The notes under the pieces were generated by a model. That model ran no database searches and had not been told where the DNA came from. It worked only from the letters and a program-made list of their open reading frames with translations. Of a stretch of DNA of 64,000 nt, positions 46,386 through 55,283 are shown in pieces. The position numbers and the translations under genes are program-made. Origin of the DNA: Lysobacter sp. cf310 (GTDB lineage: Bacteria; Pseudomonadota; Gammaproteobacteria; Xanthomonadales; Xanthomonadaceae). Positions within the stretch are counted from its first letter, which is position 1. Every line of letters starts with the position of its first letter. The stretch is from NCBI RefSeq assembly GCF_900114355.1, contig NZ_FOSS01000002.1, positions 868,545 to 932,544 on the forward strand, read 5' to 3'.

Positions 46386-47675
46386 TCACTGCGCGCCGAG
46401 GAACGCCAGCGCGGCGGCGGCGGTGTGGAAGGAGCCGAACACCAGGATGCGGTCGCCGCTTTCGGCGCGCGCGAGTGCGGCGCTCAATGCGGCGGCGACG
46501 TCCGGATGACGCTCGCCCTCGCCCGCCGCGCTGCCTTGCAGACGTTGGGCGAACGCGTCCACGTTGAGGCCGCGCGGGCCGCTGTCGGCCAGCCCGGCCA
46601 GATGCCATTCGTCCACGCCTTCGGCCAGCGCCGCGACCACGCCGGTGGCGTCCTTGTCGGCGAGCGCGGCGAACACCGCGCGCACGCGTCCCGCGCTCGG
46701 CGCGGCCGCCAGCCAGGCCGCGAGCTCGCGCGCGGCCTGCGGGTTGTGGCCGACATCCACCAGCACGTCCACGCCGTCGCGCTCGAACCGTTGCAGGCGG
46801 CCCGGCACGTGCGCACGCGCCACGCCCTCGGCGATCTGGGCCTTGCTCGGCGCGCCGCCCAGCGCGCGCAACGCCGCGATCGCGACCGCGGCGTTGCGCA
46901 ACTGCGCCGGCGCCGACAGCCGCGGCATCGGCAGCTCGGCGCGGTAGCCGACTTCGCGCCAGCGCCATTGCAGCTCGGCGTCGATCTGCGCCGGCAGTGG
47001 CTCGAAGAAGAAATCGCAATTCGCGCGCACCGCCGAGGCGCCGATCGCGTAGGCGTGACGCAGCACGCTGGACGGTGGGTCGTCGTCGCCCAGCACCAGC
47101 GGCTTCCAGCCGCGTGCGATACCGGCCTTCTCGTAGCCGATGCTTTCGCGGTCGTCGCCGAGATAGTCCTGGTGGTCCAGGTCGACCGTGGTGATCACCG
47201 CCACGTCGGGATCGACCAGGTTGGTCGCGTCCAGGCGCCCGCCCAGGCCGACCTCGAGGATGGCCAGGTCGAGCTTGGCGCGCTCGAACAGCCACAACGC
47301 GGCCAGGGTGCCGTACTCGAAATAGGTCAGCGCGATCTCGTCGCCGTCCAGGCGCGCGGCTTCGATCGCCTCGAAGGCCGCGACCAGAGCCGCATCCTCG
47401 GCATCGCGGCTGTCGATGCGCACGCGCTCGTTGTAGGCCAGCAGATGCGGCGAGGTGTAGGCGCCGACGCGCTTGCCGGCGGCGCGCGCGATCGCCTCGA
47501 TGAAGGCCACCGTGGAGCCCTTGCCGTTGGTGCCGCCGACCGTGATCACCTTGCGCGCCGGGCGTTTCAGACCCAGGCGCGCGGCCACGGCGCGGATGCG
47601 TTCCAGCCCCATGTCGATGGACTTGGGGTGGATGCGTTCGATATGGGACAGCCAGTCGGCGAGCGTGCGTTGCAT
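46386..47675 (-). CDS. folC: bifunctional folylpolyglutamate/dihydrofolate synthase
   Basis: 429 residues. It adds glutamate to dihydropteroate and extends folate polyglutamate chains. ATP-binding P-loop VGGTNGKGST is at about 48-57, the Mur-ligase-type TSPHLLAYNERVRI and LEVGLGGRLDATN follow, and the DVGHNPQA motif marks the C-terminal domain. ATG at 47675 is chosen over long upstream extensions. Same strand as the DUF2167 and dedD genes, with gaps of 122 and 201 bases. Confidence 0.96.
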   Translation of the reverse strand: MQRTLADWLSHIERIHPKSIDMGLERIRAVAARLGLKRPARKVITVGGTNGKGSTVAFIEAIARAAGKRVGAYTSPHLLAYNERVRIDSRDAEDAALVAAFEAIEAARLDGDEIALTYFEYGTLAALWLFERAKLDLAILEVGLGGRLDATNLVDPDVAVITTVDLDHQDYLGDDRESIGYEKAGIARGWKPLVLGDDDPPSSVLRHAYAIGASAVRANCDFFFEPLPAQIDAELQWRWREVGYRAELPMPRLSAPAQLRNAAVAIAALRALGGAPSKAQIAEGVARAHVPGRLQRFERDGVDVLVDVGHNPQAARELAAWLAAAPSAGRVRAVFAALADKDATGVVAALAEGVDEWHLAGLADSGPRGLNVDAFAQRLQGSAAGEGERHPDVAAALSAALARAESGDRILVFGSFHTAAAALAFLGAQ

Positions 47676-47766
47676 GGCGCTATTGTCGCCCAGAACCCGC
47701 CCCGGGGGGATCGCGGCAGCGTCCGCGACCCGCCGCGACGCACGCGCCGGCGCCGCCCTCGAACGC

Positions 47767-48567
47767 TCAGGACTCCGGCGGCAGCGGCGGCGGCGGCCGG
47801 GTTTCCTGACGCGGCATGCTGCGCATGAAGTCCTCGAAGCGCGCGCATTCGCCCGCGCGCTGGGCTTCGCACAGGCCGCGGCTGAGCATGAAGGCGTTGC
47901 CGCCATCGCTGACCAGGCGCTGCCGGATCAAGGCCGGCACGAACGCCCAGCCTTCGTCGAACAGCGTCCACTGGGTGATGTCCAGCCCGTCGGCGCGCAC
48001 GTACACCCGCGTGCCCGGCGGCGAATCGGGCTGCAGCTTGGCTTCGCGCTCCAGCATCGCCACGCTGGCGGCGATGGTGTCGTGCGCCAGCGGCTGCGGA
48101 TCGGGGATGAACCCCTCGACCGTGCGATCGGCGCGCGCGGCCACGCGCGCAACCTGCATCGCCTGGTACTGCGCACGCAACTTGTCGAGCGACGGCTCGG
48201 CACCGCCGGGCACGGTCGACTCCTGCCTGGGCAAAAACTCGACCGGCACCCGCACCCGGCTCGGCCCTTCGGGGGACGGATTGAATCGCCAACTCCTGGC
48301 GGCCTCGCTGGCCGCCTCGTCCAGGGCGGCGATGCCCGAACCTTGCTCGACCACGATCTCGCCGGCCTGGCCGCAACGGTCCAGAGCGATCACCAGCACC
48401 ACGGTCTTGGGCTCTTTGATATCGGGGCGGGGCTGAGCCGGCGGCCGCGGCCGTTGCGATGGCGGCGGGCAGTCCGTCGGTATCGCGGGCGCGCCCTCAT
48501 CGGCCAAAACCGAACCCGGCGCGAGCGCCGAACCTGCAATGCACAGCGCCGCGAACAAAGCCCGCAT
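47767..48567 (-). CDS. TonB C-terminal-domain secreted protein (large form)
   Basis: 266 residues with a signal peptide (to about 22). Residues about 45-115 form a TonB-like C-terminal domain (VVLVIALDRCGQAGEIVVEQGSGIAALDEAASEAARSWRFNP), used by TonB to contact receptors. No membrane helix precedes it, unlike TonB. The rest is an unnamed domain with TRVYVRADGLDITQW. A possible cysteine pair is seen (DCPPP and DRCG). Its role may be a periplasmic partner of TonB-related systems, not proven. Confidence 0.8.
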   Translation of the reverse strand: MRALFAALCIAGSALAPGSVLADEGAPAIPTDCPPPSQRPRPPAQPRPDIKEPKTVVLVIALDRCGQAGEIVVEQGSGIAALDEAASEAARSWRFNPSPEGPSRVRVPVEFLPRQESTVPGGAEPSLDKLRAQYQAMQVARVAARADRTVEGFIPDPQPLAHDTIAASVAMLEREAKLQPDSPPGTRVYVRADGLDITQWTLFDEGWAFVPALIRQRLVSDGGNAFMLSRGLCEAQRAGECARFEDFMRSMPRQETRPPPPLPPES

Positions 48568-48794
48568 GAATCCCCCTGGACGAAGTCTGGCCGCACGCTC
48601 GCGGCGAGTCCCAATTGAACCATGCGGCCTCGGGCATGCCTACGCGACACGATGCACCGCCTGGTCGCACTACAGGGCGTGGATCGTCGAGCCGAACCAT
48701 GCGATATGCGGCAACCCGCCGACAAATCCGCGTTGCCTGGCACCGTAGCCGGACCGGCCCGACGCAGCCCGCCGGGAATCGCAGCGTCCCGCGA

Positions 48795-49205
48795 CTAGGG
48801 CACGTCTTCCAGCAGTTCGAAGCGCACCGGCCGCCGCACCCGGCTGGTCACGGCCTCGCCGTCGCGATAGGCGGGCGTCATCCGCCAGCGCATCGCCGCC
48901 TCCAGCGCGGCCTGGTCGAATTCCGGATACCCCGAACCGCGTTCCATGCGCGCTTCCGCGATCCGGCCGCAGCGATCGATCGTCAGCACCAGCATCACCA
49001 CCCCGGACAGGCCCTGCTCGGCCATCACCGGCGGATAAGTCGGCGGCTGCCGCGACGGCGCCGACGCCGGATCGTAGGCCGGGCAGTCGTCCGGCATCGT
49101 CCCGCTCTCGCCTGGCGATTGCGAGACCGATGGCGCGGTCGGCGATTGCGCCGCGGCCGTCGTGGCGAACGGCAGCAAGGCGACCAACAGCGGTCCTGAT
49201 CTCAT
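48795..49205 (-). CDS. TonB C-terminal-domain secreted protein (small form)
   Basis: 136 residues: signal peptide to about 20, a short spacer, then a single TonB-type domain (VMLVLTIDRCGRIAEARMERGSGYPEFDQAALEAAMRWRMTPA). It is a shorter relative of the protein encoded just downstream (47767-48567), with the same LTIDRCG...SG...DxAA.EAA..WR pattern. Two in a row suggests an ancestral duplication. The ATG at 49205 has the best signal peptide. Confidence 0.82.
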   Translation of the reverse strand: MRSGPLLVALLPFATTAAAQSPTAPSVSQSPGESGTMPDDCPAYDPASAPSRQPPTYPPVMAEQGLSGVVMLVLTIDRCGRIAEARMERGSGYPEFDQAALEAAMRWRMTPAYRDGEAVTSRVRRPVRFELLEDVP

Positions 49206-49274
49206 GACGCTCCCCAAGTCGGCCCGGATGCGGAACGATGCCGCGCCCGAGCGGACGCGGCATCGGGCCCGAGC

Positions 49275-49919
49275 TTACAACGCGCGGTGCACCGCTTCGC
49301 CGAACAACAAAGTGTGGTGACTGCAATCGTTGAGCCGGACCACGTCCAGATGGTCGACGTCGCTGCCTTCGAGCAGGTTGAGCGTGGTAGGCGCCTGGCG
49401 GAAGGTCCACAGTTTGGCCAAGGGAATGCCGAGCACCTTGCACAGCAGCACGCGGTTGACCGCATCGTGGGCGACCACCAGCAGGGTGTCGTGCTCCCCC
49501 AGGCCCTCGGTCGCGCGCGCGAACGCGGGCCAGGCGCGATCGAGCACGTGCTGGATCGATTCGCCGCCGGGCATCAGCACCTCGTGCGGCGCATCGCGCC
49601 AGGCCTGCAGGCGTTCGCCGTCGCGCTCGCGGATTTCGCTGGCGAGCAGGCCTTCCCAAGTGCCGTGGGCGATCTCCATCAGGCCGGGATCGAGCTGCAG
49701 GGTGGCCGCGCGCGCCTCGCCCAGCGCAAGCTCGGCGGTGCGGCGCGCGCGCACCAGCGGCGAGGCCACCGCGCGCGCGATCTCGACCTCGCGCAGGCGT
49801 TCGCCCAGCGCGGTCGCCTGGGCGATGCCGATCGGCGACAGCGGTATGTCCTCCTGGCCCTGATAGCGGCCTTCGGCGTTCCAGGGCGTTTCTCCGTGAC
49901 GTGCGAGCAGGATGCGCAT
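49275..49919 (-). CDS. histidine phosphatase family protein (dPGM-like)
   Basis: 214 residues. The catalytic histidine is in LARHGETPWNAEGRYQG, and the second part of the site is HDTLLVVAHDAVNRVLL. Members include phosphoglycerate mutases, cobalamin phosphatases, and the metal-independent phosphoserine phosphatases. It starts one base after the serA stop on the same strand (TGACATG), so it is probably translated with serA. That place would suit a phosphoserine phosphatase; this is an inference from context. Confidence 0.9.
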   Translation of the reverse strand: MRILLARHGETPWNAEGRYQGQEDIPLSPIGIAQATALGERLREVEIARAVASPLVRARRTAELALGEARAATLQLDPGLMEIAHGTWEGLLASEIRERDGERLQAWRDAPHEVLMPGGESIQHVLDRAWPAFARATEGLGEHDTLLVVAHDAVNRVLLCKVLGIPLAKLWTFRQAPTTLNLLEGSDVDHLDVVRLNDCSHHTLLFGEAVHRAL

Positions 49920-49920
49920 G

Positions 49921-51486
49921 TCAGACCTGCGCCAGCGAGAGGATGCCGGGGGTCGCGCGCAGGGTCGCGAGCTGTTCCTCGGTGACCGGCTTGTCGACCG
50001 TGATCGCGGCGCGCGCCTGGCCGTCGCCGGCCGCGCCCAGCGCGAAGTTCACGATGTTGACGCCGGCCGCGCCGAGCTGGCTGCCGACCAGGCCGATCAT
50101 GCCGGGGCGGTCCTCGTTGCGCAGCAGCAGCACGTGCGCCTGCGGATCGAACTCGATCTCGACGCCGTCCAGGCGTACCACGCGCGGGCCGCGGTGCAGC
50201 GTCGCCTCGATCTCGCGGGTGCGGTTTTCGCCGACCACGCGCAGCTTGAGCAAGCGGTCGAAGCCGTCGCCGTCGCCGCCCAGGGTTTCGGCCACCGTCA
50301 GACCGCGCGCGGCGGCTTCCTGCAGGGCGTTGACCGGGGTGACGCGGCCGGAGGCGGTGCCGAGCAAGGCCGCCACCAGCAGGCGCGACAGCGGCCGCGT
50401 GTCGAGCGCGTCGGTGCGGCCGGCGTAGGTGATCTCCAGACGCGTCGGCGCCGGCACCAGGCGCGCGGCGAGGCGGCCCAGCGAGGACATCAGCGGCATC
50501 CACGGCCCGACCTCGCGCGCGGCCTCGGCGGTCAGCGGCGGCAGGTTGACGCAGCCGGCGACCGCGCCGGTGGCGACGAAGTCGATGATCTGGCGGGCCA
50601 GGATCGTGCTCACCGCCTGCTGCGCTTCGCTGGTGGACGCGCCCAGGTGCGGGGTCAGGATCAGCTTGGCGTTCGCGCGCAGCGGCGAGTCGGCCTGCAG
50701 CGGCTCGGTGGCGAAGGTATCGAGCGCGGCGCCGGCGATATGGCCCTCGTCCAGCAGGGTCAGCAGCGCGGCCTCGTCGACCAGCCCGCCGCGCGCGGCG
50801 TTGATCAGGTAGGCGCCCTTCTTCATCGCGCGCATGCGCGCTTCCGACAGCAGGTTGGTGGTTTCCTTGGTGCGCGGGATATGCAGGGTGACCACGTCGG
50901 CCCAGGCCAGCAGCTCGTCCAGGGTCTTGAGCGGCACGCTGCCCTTGCCGGCGGCGGACGCGGGCAGGAAGGGATCGTAGGCGGCCACTTCCATGCCGAT
51001 GCCCTGGGCCTTGCGCGCGACCGTGCCGCCGATCCGGCCGAGACCGATCACGCCCAACTTCTTGCCTTCCAGCTCGAAGCCGGTCAGGCCGGCCTTGGGC
51101 CACTCGCCGGCCTTCATGCCGGCGTCGGCGCGCGGAATGTGGCGGGCCAACGCGAACAGCAGCGAGATCGCGTGTTCGGCCGCGGCCAGGGTGTTGCCGT
51201 CGGGCGCGTTCATCACCGCGATACCGCGCGCGGTGGCGGCGTCGACGTCGATGGTGTCCACGCCGGCGCCGGCGCGGCCGATCACGCGCAGCTGCTTGGC
51301 CTCGCGCAGGGCCTGGGCCGGCACCGCGGTGGCCGAACGCACCAGCACGGCGTCGACATCGGCCAGCGCCAGGGCCAGCACGTCGGGATCTTTGATCGGG
51401 GCGGGGGCGACGACGACGTCCCAGCCCGCCTCGCGGAACAGGGCCAAACCGTCTTCGTGGATGCCATCGCAGGCCAGTACTTTCAT
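49921..51486 (-). CDS. serA: D-3-phosphoglycerate dehydrogenase
   Basis: 521 residues, long type-I form. It oxidises 3-phosphoglycerate, the first step of serine synthesis. NAD-binding GLGRIGGTVAR is at about 147-157, with catalytic Arg in INAARGGLVDEAAL, Glu and the HLGAS histidine following. The C-terminal third is an allosteric substrate-binding domain and an ACT domain (VLLLRNEDRPGMIGLVGSQLG) that senses serine in other organisms. The start MKVLACDG at 51486 is preferred over the MELAM five codons earlier. Confidence 0.96.
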   Translation of the reverse strand: MKVLACDGIHEDGLALFREAGWDVVVAPAPIKDPDVLALALADVDAVLVRSATAVPAQALREAKQLRVIGRAGAGVDTIDVDAATARGIAVMNAPDGNTLAAAEHAISLLFALARHIPRADAGMKAGEWPKAGLTGFELEGKKLGVIGLGRIGGTVARKAQGIGMEVAAYDPFLPASAAGKGSVPLKTLDELLAWADVVTLHIPRTKETTNLLSEARMRAMKKGAYLINAARGGLVDEAALLTLLDEGHIAGAALDTFATEPLQADSPLRANAKLILTPHLGASTSEAQQAVSTILARQIIDFVATGAVAGCVNLPPLTAEAAREVGPWMPLMSSLGRLAARLVPAPTRLEITYAGRTDALDTRPLSRLLVAALLGTASGRVTPVNALQEAAARGLTVAETLGGDGDGFDRLLKLRVVGENRTREIEATLHRGPRVVRLDGVEIEFDPQAHVLLLRNEDRPGMIGLVGSQLGAAGVNIVNFALGAAGDGQARAAITVDKPVTEEQLATLRATPGILSLAQV

Positions 51487-51875
51487 CGCAAGCTCCATTC
51501 GTGGGATGGGAGCGCGGAAAGCCTATGAGCCGGCACTGCGGGAACAGGATGCGGCTACCGGCGGGTCCTGGGAGGCACGGACCTTGGGCGACGCGGCCGC
51601 GATAAAGCGGCATCTGACACGGGTCGGGAGACGGGGCCGGCTGGCATGGGAATCCGCGACTGAAGGCGCAGAGTAGCAAAGCCCGGCGCGGTTGCAAGCG
51701 CCGCACGGGCGTCACCCTGCCGATGTGCCTGCCTAATCAATTCGCGACATCCAGGCGGACCGCGGTCACAAAGCCACGAAATCTTAGTTTCGGCCTCACC
51801 GCGCGCAAACAAATTTCTGCCTACGGTCGCAGCGCCGGCAACGACGCCGGCGCATTCGACGACAGGGAGTGGAAG
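51487..51875 (+). other. intergenic region upstream of the small secreted protein pair
   Basis: 389 bases that hold the promoter of serA and of the first small secreted protein. I see no gene in it. A stretch AAATCTTAGTTTCGG (51780-51795) is AT-richer than its surroundings and might mark the promoter of the small protein, but no clear -35 and -10 pair is seen. Confidence 0.5.
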
Positions 51876-52106
51876 ATGCGAAAGAAGACCGCCTGGACCC
51901 TCGGCTTGCTGGCCGCGGCGACCATGGGCGCGGCGATCGCCGCGGTCGGGCCTACCGGCCCCGGCCAGTTCTATTACTACTACGACGCCAATGGCGCGGT
52001 GGTCGGCTACCAGGCCATCAACTGCGATGGCAGCCATGCGTCCTGGGGCAAGTTCACCAAGAACTACGCCGACGGCTACTTCATCTGCGACCCGGATCCG
52101 CGCTGA
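51876..52106 (+). CDS. small secreted protein, DUF6289-like, paralog A
   Basis: 76 residues with a signal peptide (RKKTAWTLGLLAAATMGAAIAA). The mature part of about 50 residues reads QFYYYYDANGAVVGYQAINCDGSHASWGKFTKNYADGYFICDPDPR. This matches, by eye, the YYxDA...VGxxxxxCDG pattern of small secreted proteins (DUF6289-type) found in many Lysobacter genomes. Two cysteines suggest one disulfide. GGGAG lies upstream of the ATG. The role is unknown; secretion and the tiny size would suit a toxin, signal or surface peptide. Confidence 0.75.
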   Translation: MRKKTAWTLGLLAAATMGAAIAAVGPTGPGQFYYYYDANGAVVGYQAINCDGSHASWGKFTKNYADGYFICDPDPR

Positions 52107-52225
52107 GCCGATCCGCCGACCCGCACCAGCGCACGCGCCACGACGCGCCTGCGCCCAGCCCACCACCACCCCGGCGCCCCGTCGCACAACCGCGTCGCAC
52201 GCGCCGCATTCAAGGAGCCACACCC

Positions 52226-52453
52226 ATGCGTAAGCGCCTCGTCATCGGCCTGGGCCTCGCCCTGGCCGTCTATGCCACCGCCGCACTCGCCCGCCCGCCC
52301 ATCGCCGACGAGATCGGCGAGTTCTACGTCTATTTCGACGCCAACGGCCACGTGGTCGGCGAGTCCTCGATGGACTGCGACGGCACCTACTACCAGTCCG
52401 GCGTGCTGACTTCGCGGTACAGCTCGGGGCATGCGTTCTGCCCGGGGGATTGA
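52226..52453 (+). CDS. small secreted protein, DUF6289-like, paralog B
   Basis: 75 residues; signal peptide (RKRLVIGLGLALAVYATAALA). Mature part EFYVYFDANGHVVGESSMDCDGTYYQSGVLTSRYSSGHAFCPGD. Alignment with paralog A keeps FYxYxDANGxVVG, CDG, and the final cysteine. AAGGAG precedes the ATG. The pair is 119 bases apart on one strand, with a terminator after this gene, so they are likely one transcript and a tandem duplication that has diverged. Confidence 0.75.
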   Translation: MRKRLVIGLGLALAVYATAALARPPIADEIGEFYVYFDANGHVVGESSMDCDGTYYQSGVLTSRYSSGHAFCPGD

Positions 52454-52478
52454 GGCCCAACCGTTTAGCGATGAAAGG

Positions 52479-52506
52479 AGGCCGGGCGATGCCCGGCCTT
52501 TCGTTT
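52479..52506 (+). terminator. terminator after paralog B
   Basis: AGGCCGGGC, loop GAT, GCCCGGCCT, then TTCGTTTTC. Nine-base perfect stem, 25 bases after the stop codon. Confidence 0.9.
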
Positions 52507-52569
52507 TCGCGCCCGAGTCCGCGGCGGGCCCATTCGCGATTCCGCAATCCGACGCGCGATCGGTCGCTG

Positions 52570-52932
52570 TCAATGTGGGTACGGCACGATCGACAAGCCG
52601 CCGTCATCGTTGCACAGCAGCAGATAGCGTTTTCCGGCTTCGAAGCGATGTTCGATGTACGAGATCTGGTGACTGATCACCACGCCTTCCGGCAAGTTCG
52701 GGCATTGGCGACGGATGAGATGGTTCCCAGGCAGCAGCCGGATCGCCTCGCGTCCCAAGCCTATGCCGTCGACATCGACGAGCTCGCCGGCGAATGGAGC
52801 GATCGGCTTGCCGTCCGCGCCGGCCACATACAGCCGCGCCGATGCCGCCTCGAAATCGATGTTGCCCGACGGCATATTCGCGCATCCGATCATCGCCGTG
52901 GCCAGGAACGCCGCCGATAGCGCTCGATTCAT
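52570..52932 (-). CDS. small hypothetical lipoprotein
   Basis: 120 residues. Lipobox in LATAMIGC (cysteine at about 17). The mature part folds as beta strands (ARLYVAGADGKPIAP, ELVDVDGIGLGREAIRLLPGNHLIRRQC, EHRFEAGKRYLLLCND). This resembles lipoproteins with a fold for stress or peptidoglycan-associated roles, but I do not recognise a family. A convergent terminator pair separates it from the DUF6289-like gene. Confidence 0.75.
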   Translation of the reverse strand: MNRALSAAFLATAMIGCANMPSGNIDFEAASARLYVAGADGKPIAPFAGELVDVDGIGLGREAIRLLPGNHLIRRQCPNLPEGVVISHQISYIEHRFEAGKRYLLLCNDDGGLSIVPYPH

Positions 52933-52955
52933 CGTTCACCTGTTTCGCGAAGGAC

Positions 52956-52983
52956 AATAAAAAAGGCCGGGCAATGCCCGGCC
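52956..52983 (-). terminator. terminator of the DPP7-like gene
   Basis: On the minus strand GGCCGGGC-ATT-GCCCGGCC then TTTTTTATTG. Eight-base perfect stem with a long T-run, 25 bases after the S46 peptidase stop. Confidence 0.93.
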
Positions 52984-53008
52984 CCTGGTGCGAATCAATT
53001 GCAGCCGA

Positions 53009-55180
53009 TTACTTCGGCGCGACGTTGAGTTCCTTCAGCAACTGCGGCGCTGGGTAGACTTCCTGCATGATCCAGCGCATGTAGCGCTGATCGACCGCGA
53101 TCATGCGGGTCATGGTCGGGTCGAACACCCAGTTCGAGCTCACCGATTCCCAGTTGCCGTCGAAGGCCAGGCCGACCAGCTTGCCGCTGCCGTCCAGCAC
53201 CGGCGAGCCGGAGTTGCCGCCGGTGATGTCCAGGTTGGACAGGAAGTTCACCGGCACCGTGCCCAGGCGCTTGTCGGTCAGGCCGCCGTAGCGCTTGGCC
53301 GCGATCGCCTCGAGCAAACTCTTGGGCGCGTCGAAGGGGTCGGTGCCGGTGGCCTTGGCCGCAACCTCCTCCAGCTTGGTGAACGGCACCTGCTTGCTGC
53401 CGTCGGTCTTGGTGTAGCCCATCACGTTGCCGAAGGTGATGCGCAGCGAGGAGTTCGCGTCCGGGTACACGAACTGGCCTTTGCTCTTCTTGTAGTCCGC
53501 GACCGCCTGCAGGTAGATCGGACGCGCGACCAGGGTGTCGCCGGCGCGGGTCTTGCCCTCTTCCTCCAGCTTGAGCACGGTCGGCATGATCGCCACCGCC
53601 AGTTGGATCGCCGGGTCCTTGCTCTTGTCGAACGCGGCGCGGTCGGCCTGCATCAGGCTCATGCGCTGCTCGGTGCTGCCCAGCTTGGTCTTGGCCAGCT
53701 TGTCGAGGGCGCGCTTGACCGCCTTGTCGTCGTTGCCGCCCAGCCACTTGTCGAGCGCCGGGATGCGCTGCCCGGCCGGCAGCTTGAGGTACTCGGCCAG
53801 CCAATAGGCCTGCAGCTGGCGGTCCATCTTGGGATCGTAACGACGCTCCATCTGCTTCATCGCGCCTTCGAACGAAGGCAGATCGCGCTGCTGATAGCCC
53901 TGCTCGCGCTCGGGATCGGGCTTGGCGCGTTCGATCGACAAACGATAGAGCTGCAGCGCGGCGCCGATCGCGCCGGTGTTGCGGAACTGGCTGAACACCA
54001 GGTCGCGTTCGCGATTGGCGCGCGCCTGATCGCCGATCTGGACCAGGGTTTCGTGCGCGGCCAGCGCCGGCTCGCCCTTGGCGCCCTGCTTGCGCAGCCA
54101 GTCCAGCACCGCGGCGTCCTCGGCGTGCTTCTTCTCGCTGGCGCCGATGCGCTGGAAGCCGTCGAGCTGGCCGTCGTAGTTTTTCATCGCGTTCTGCCAG
54201 CCGCGCACGGTGCTGGCGTACTTGACCGCGATGTCCGGGTTCTTGGCGCCTTCGGCCTGGACCAGCGCGACCAGCTTCTTGTAGTGGCCGCCGACGGTGG
54301 GATAGGTCCACTGCGCGGTGTTGTCGAAGTCCTCGGCCAGGGCGTAGCGGCTGGTCGAGCCCGGGTAGCCGGCGACCATCACGAAGTCGCCCGCGCCCAG
54401 CGGCTGGGTCGCGATCTTCAGCCAGTGCTTAGGCTGGTAGGGCACGTTGTCGGCGGAATACGCGGCGGGTTTGCCGTCCTTGCCGACGTAGGCGCGGTAG
54501 AACGAGAAGTCGCCGGTGTGGCGCGGCCACATCCAGTTGTCGACTTCGCCGCCGTAGTTGCCGACGCTGCCGGGCGGCGCGTAGACCAGGCGCACGTCCT
54601 TGATCTCGAGATTGCGGAACAGGCGATAGACGTTGCCGCCGGAGAAGCTGTAGAGGCGGCAGCGATAGCCGGCGTCGGCCTCGCAGGCGGCGACCAGGCT
54701 TTTCTCCACGCTTTCCAGCGCGCGGGTGCGGCCGATCGCGTCCGGCGCGGCGGCGATCGCGTCCTTGACCTGCTTGGTCACGTCCTGGATCGAGTCCAGC
54801 GCGTAGATGCGCGCGTTCGGGCCGGCGGAGACTTCCTGGCCCGGCGTGGCGGCGTTGAAGCCGTCGCGCATCAGGTTCTTCTCTGGCGTGGAGTTGAGCT
54901 GGATCGCGCCGTAAGCGCAGTGGTGGTTGGTCACCACCAGGCCCTGCGGCGACACGAAGCTGGCGGTGCAGCCGCCCAGCGAGACCACCGCGCCCATCGG
55001 GTCGCCGGTGAGGTCGGCCAGCTGCTTGGCGTTCAACTTCAGCCCGGCCTTCTTCAGCGGGCCGGCGATCTCCGGCAGCTGCTGCGGCACCCACATGCCC
55101 TCGCCCGCGTGCGCGAGGCCAGCCCCGACCGCGAACGTTCCCGTCATCGCCATGGCCGCAGCCAACGCCGTATATCGCAT
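53009..55180 (-). CDS. S46 family dipeptidyl-peptidase, DPP7-like
   Basis: 723 residues, secreted (signal peptide to about 25). Releases N-terminal dipeptides from peptides. Catalytic triad: His in VVTNHHCAYGAIQ, Asp in EVDNWMWPRHTGDF, and Ser657 in [12 protein letters not shown]. The residue 18 after the serine is glycine (675), which in this family marks the DPP7 type with preference for hydrophobic or aliphatic P1 residues. The numbering (Ser657/Gly675) is the same as in DAP BII of a related genus. AAGGAG lies before the ATG. It heads a tandem pair with its S46 relative at 55284. Confidence 0.95.
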   Translation of the reverse strand: MRYTALAAAMAMTGTFAVGAGLAHAGEGMWVPQQLPEIAGPLKKAGLKLNAKQLADLTGDPMGAVVSLGGCTASFVSPQGLVVTNHHCAYGAIQLNSTPEKNLMRDGFNAATPGQEVSAGPNARIYALDSIQDVTKQVKDAIAAAPDAIGRTRALESVEKSLVAACEADAGYRCRLYSFSGGNVYRLFRNLEIKDVRLVYAPPGSVGNYGGEVDNWMWPRHTGDFSFYRAYVGKDGKPAAYSADNVPYQPKHWLKIATQPLGAGDFVMVAGYPGSTSRYALAEDFDNTAQWTYPTVGGHYKKLVALVQAEGAKNPDIAVKYASTVRGWQNAMKNYDGQLDGFQRIGASEKKHAEDAAVLDWLRKQGAKGEPALAAHETLVQIGDQARANRERDLVFSQFRNTGAIGAALQLYRLSIERAKPDPEREQGYQQRDLPSFEGAMKQMERRYDPKMDRQLQAYWLAEYLKLPAGQRIPALDKWLGGNDDKAVKRALDKLAKTKLGSTEQRMSLMQADRAAFDKSKDPAIQLAVAIMPTVLKLEEEGKTRAGDTLVARPIYLQAVADYKKSKGQFVYPDANSSLRITFGNVMGYTKTDGSKQVPFTKLEEVAAKATGTDPFDAPKSLLEAIAAKRYGGLTDKRLGTVPVNFLSNLDITGGNSGSPVLDGSGKLVGLAFDGNWESVSSNWVFDPTMTRMIAVDQRYMRWIMQEVYPAPQLLKELNVAPK

Positions 55181-55283
55181 GCAACACTCCTTGCGCTAAT
55201 CGACCGGCGAGTCTAGCCCGCCGGGGGTGGGCCCGGGCATGACGAAAGTCCTGCCCGGGCTGTTCATGTTTTGCCGGGCCGGC

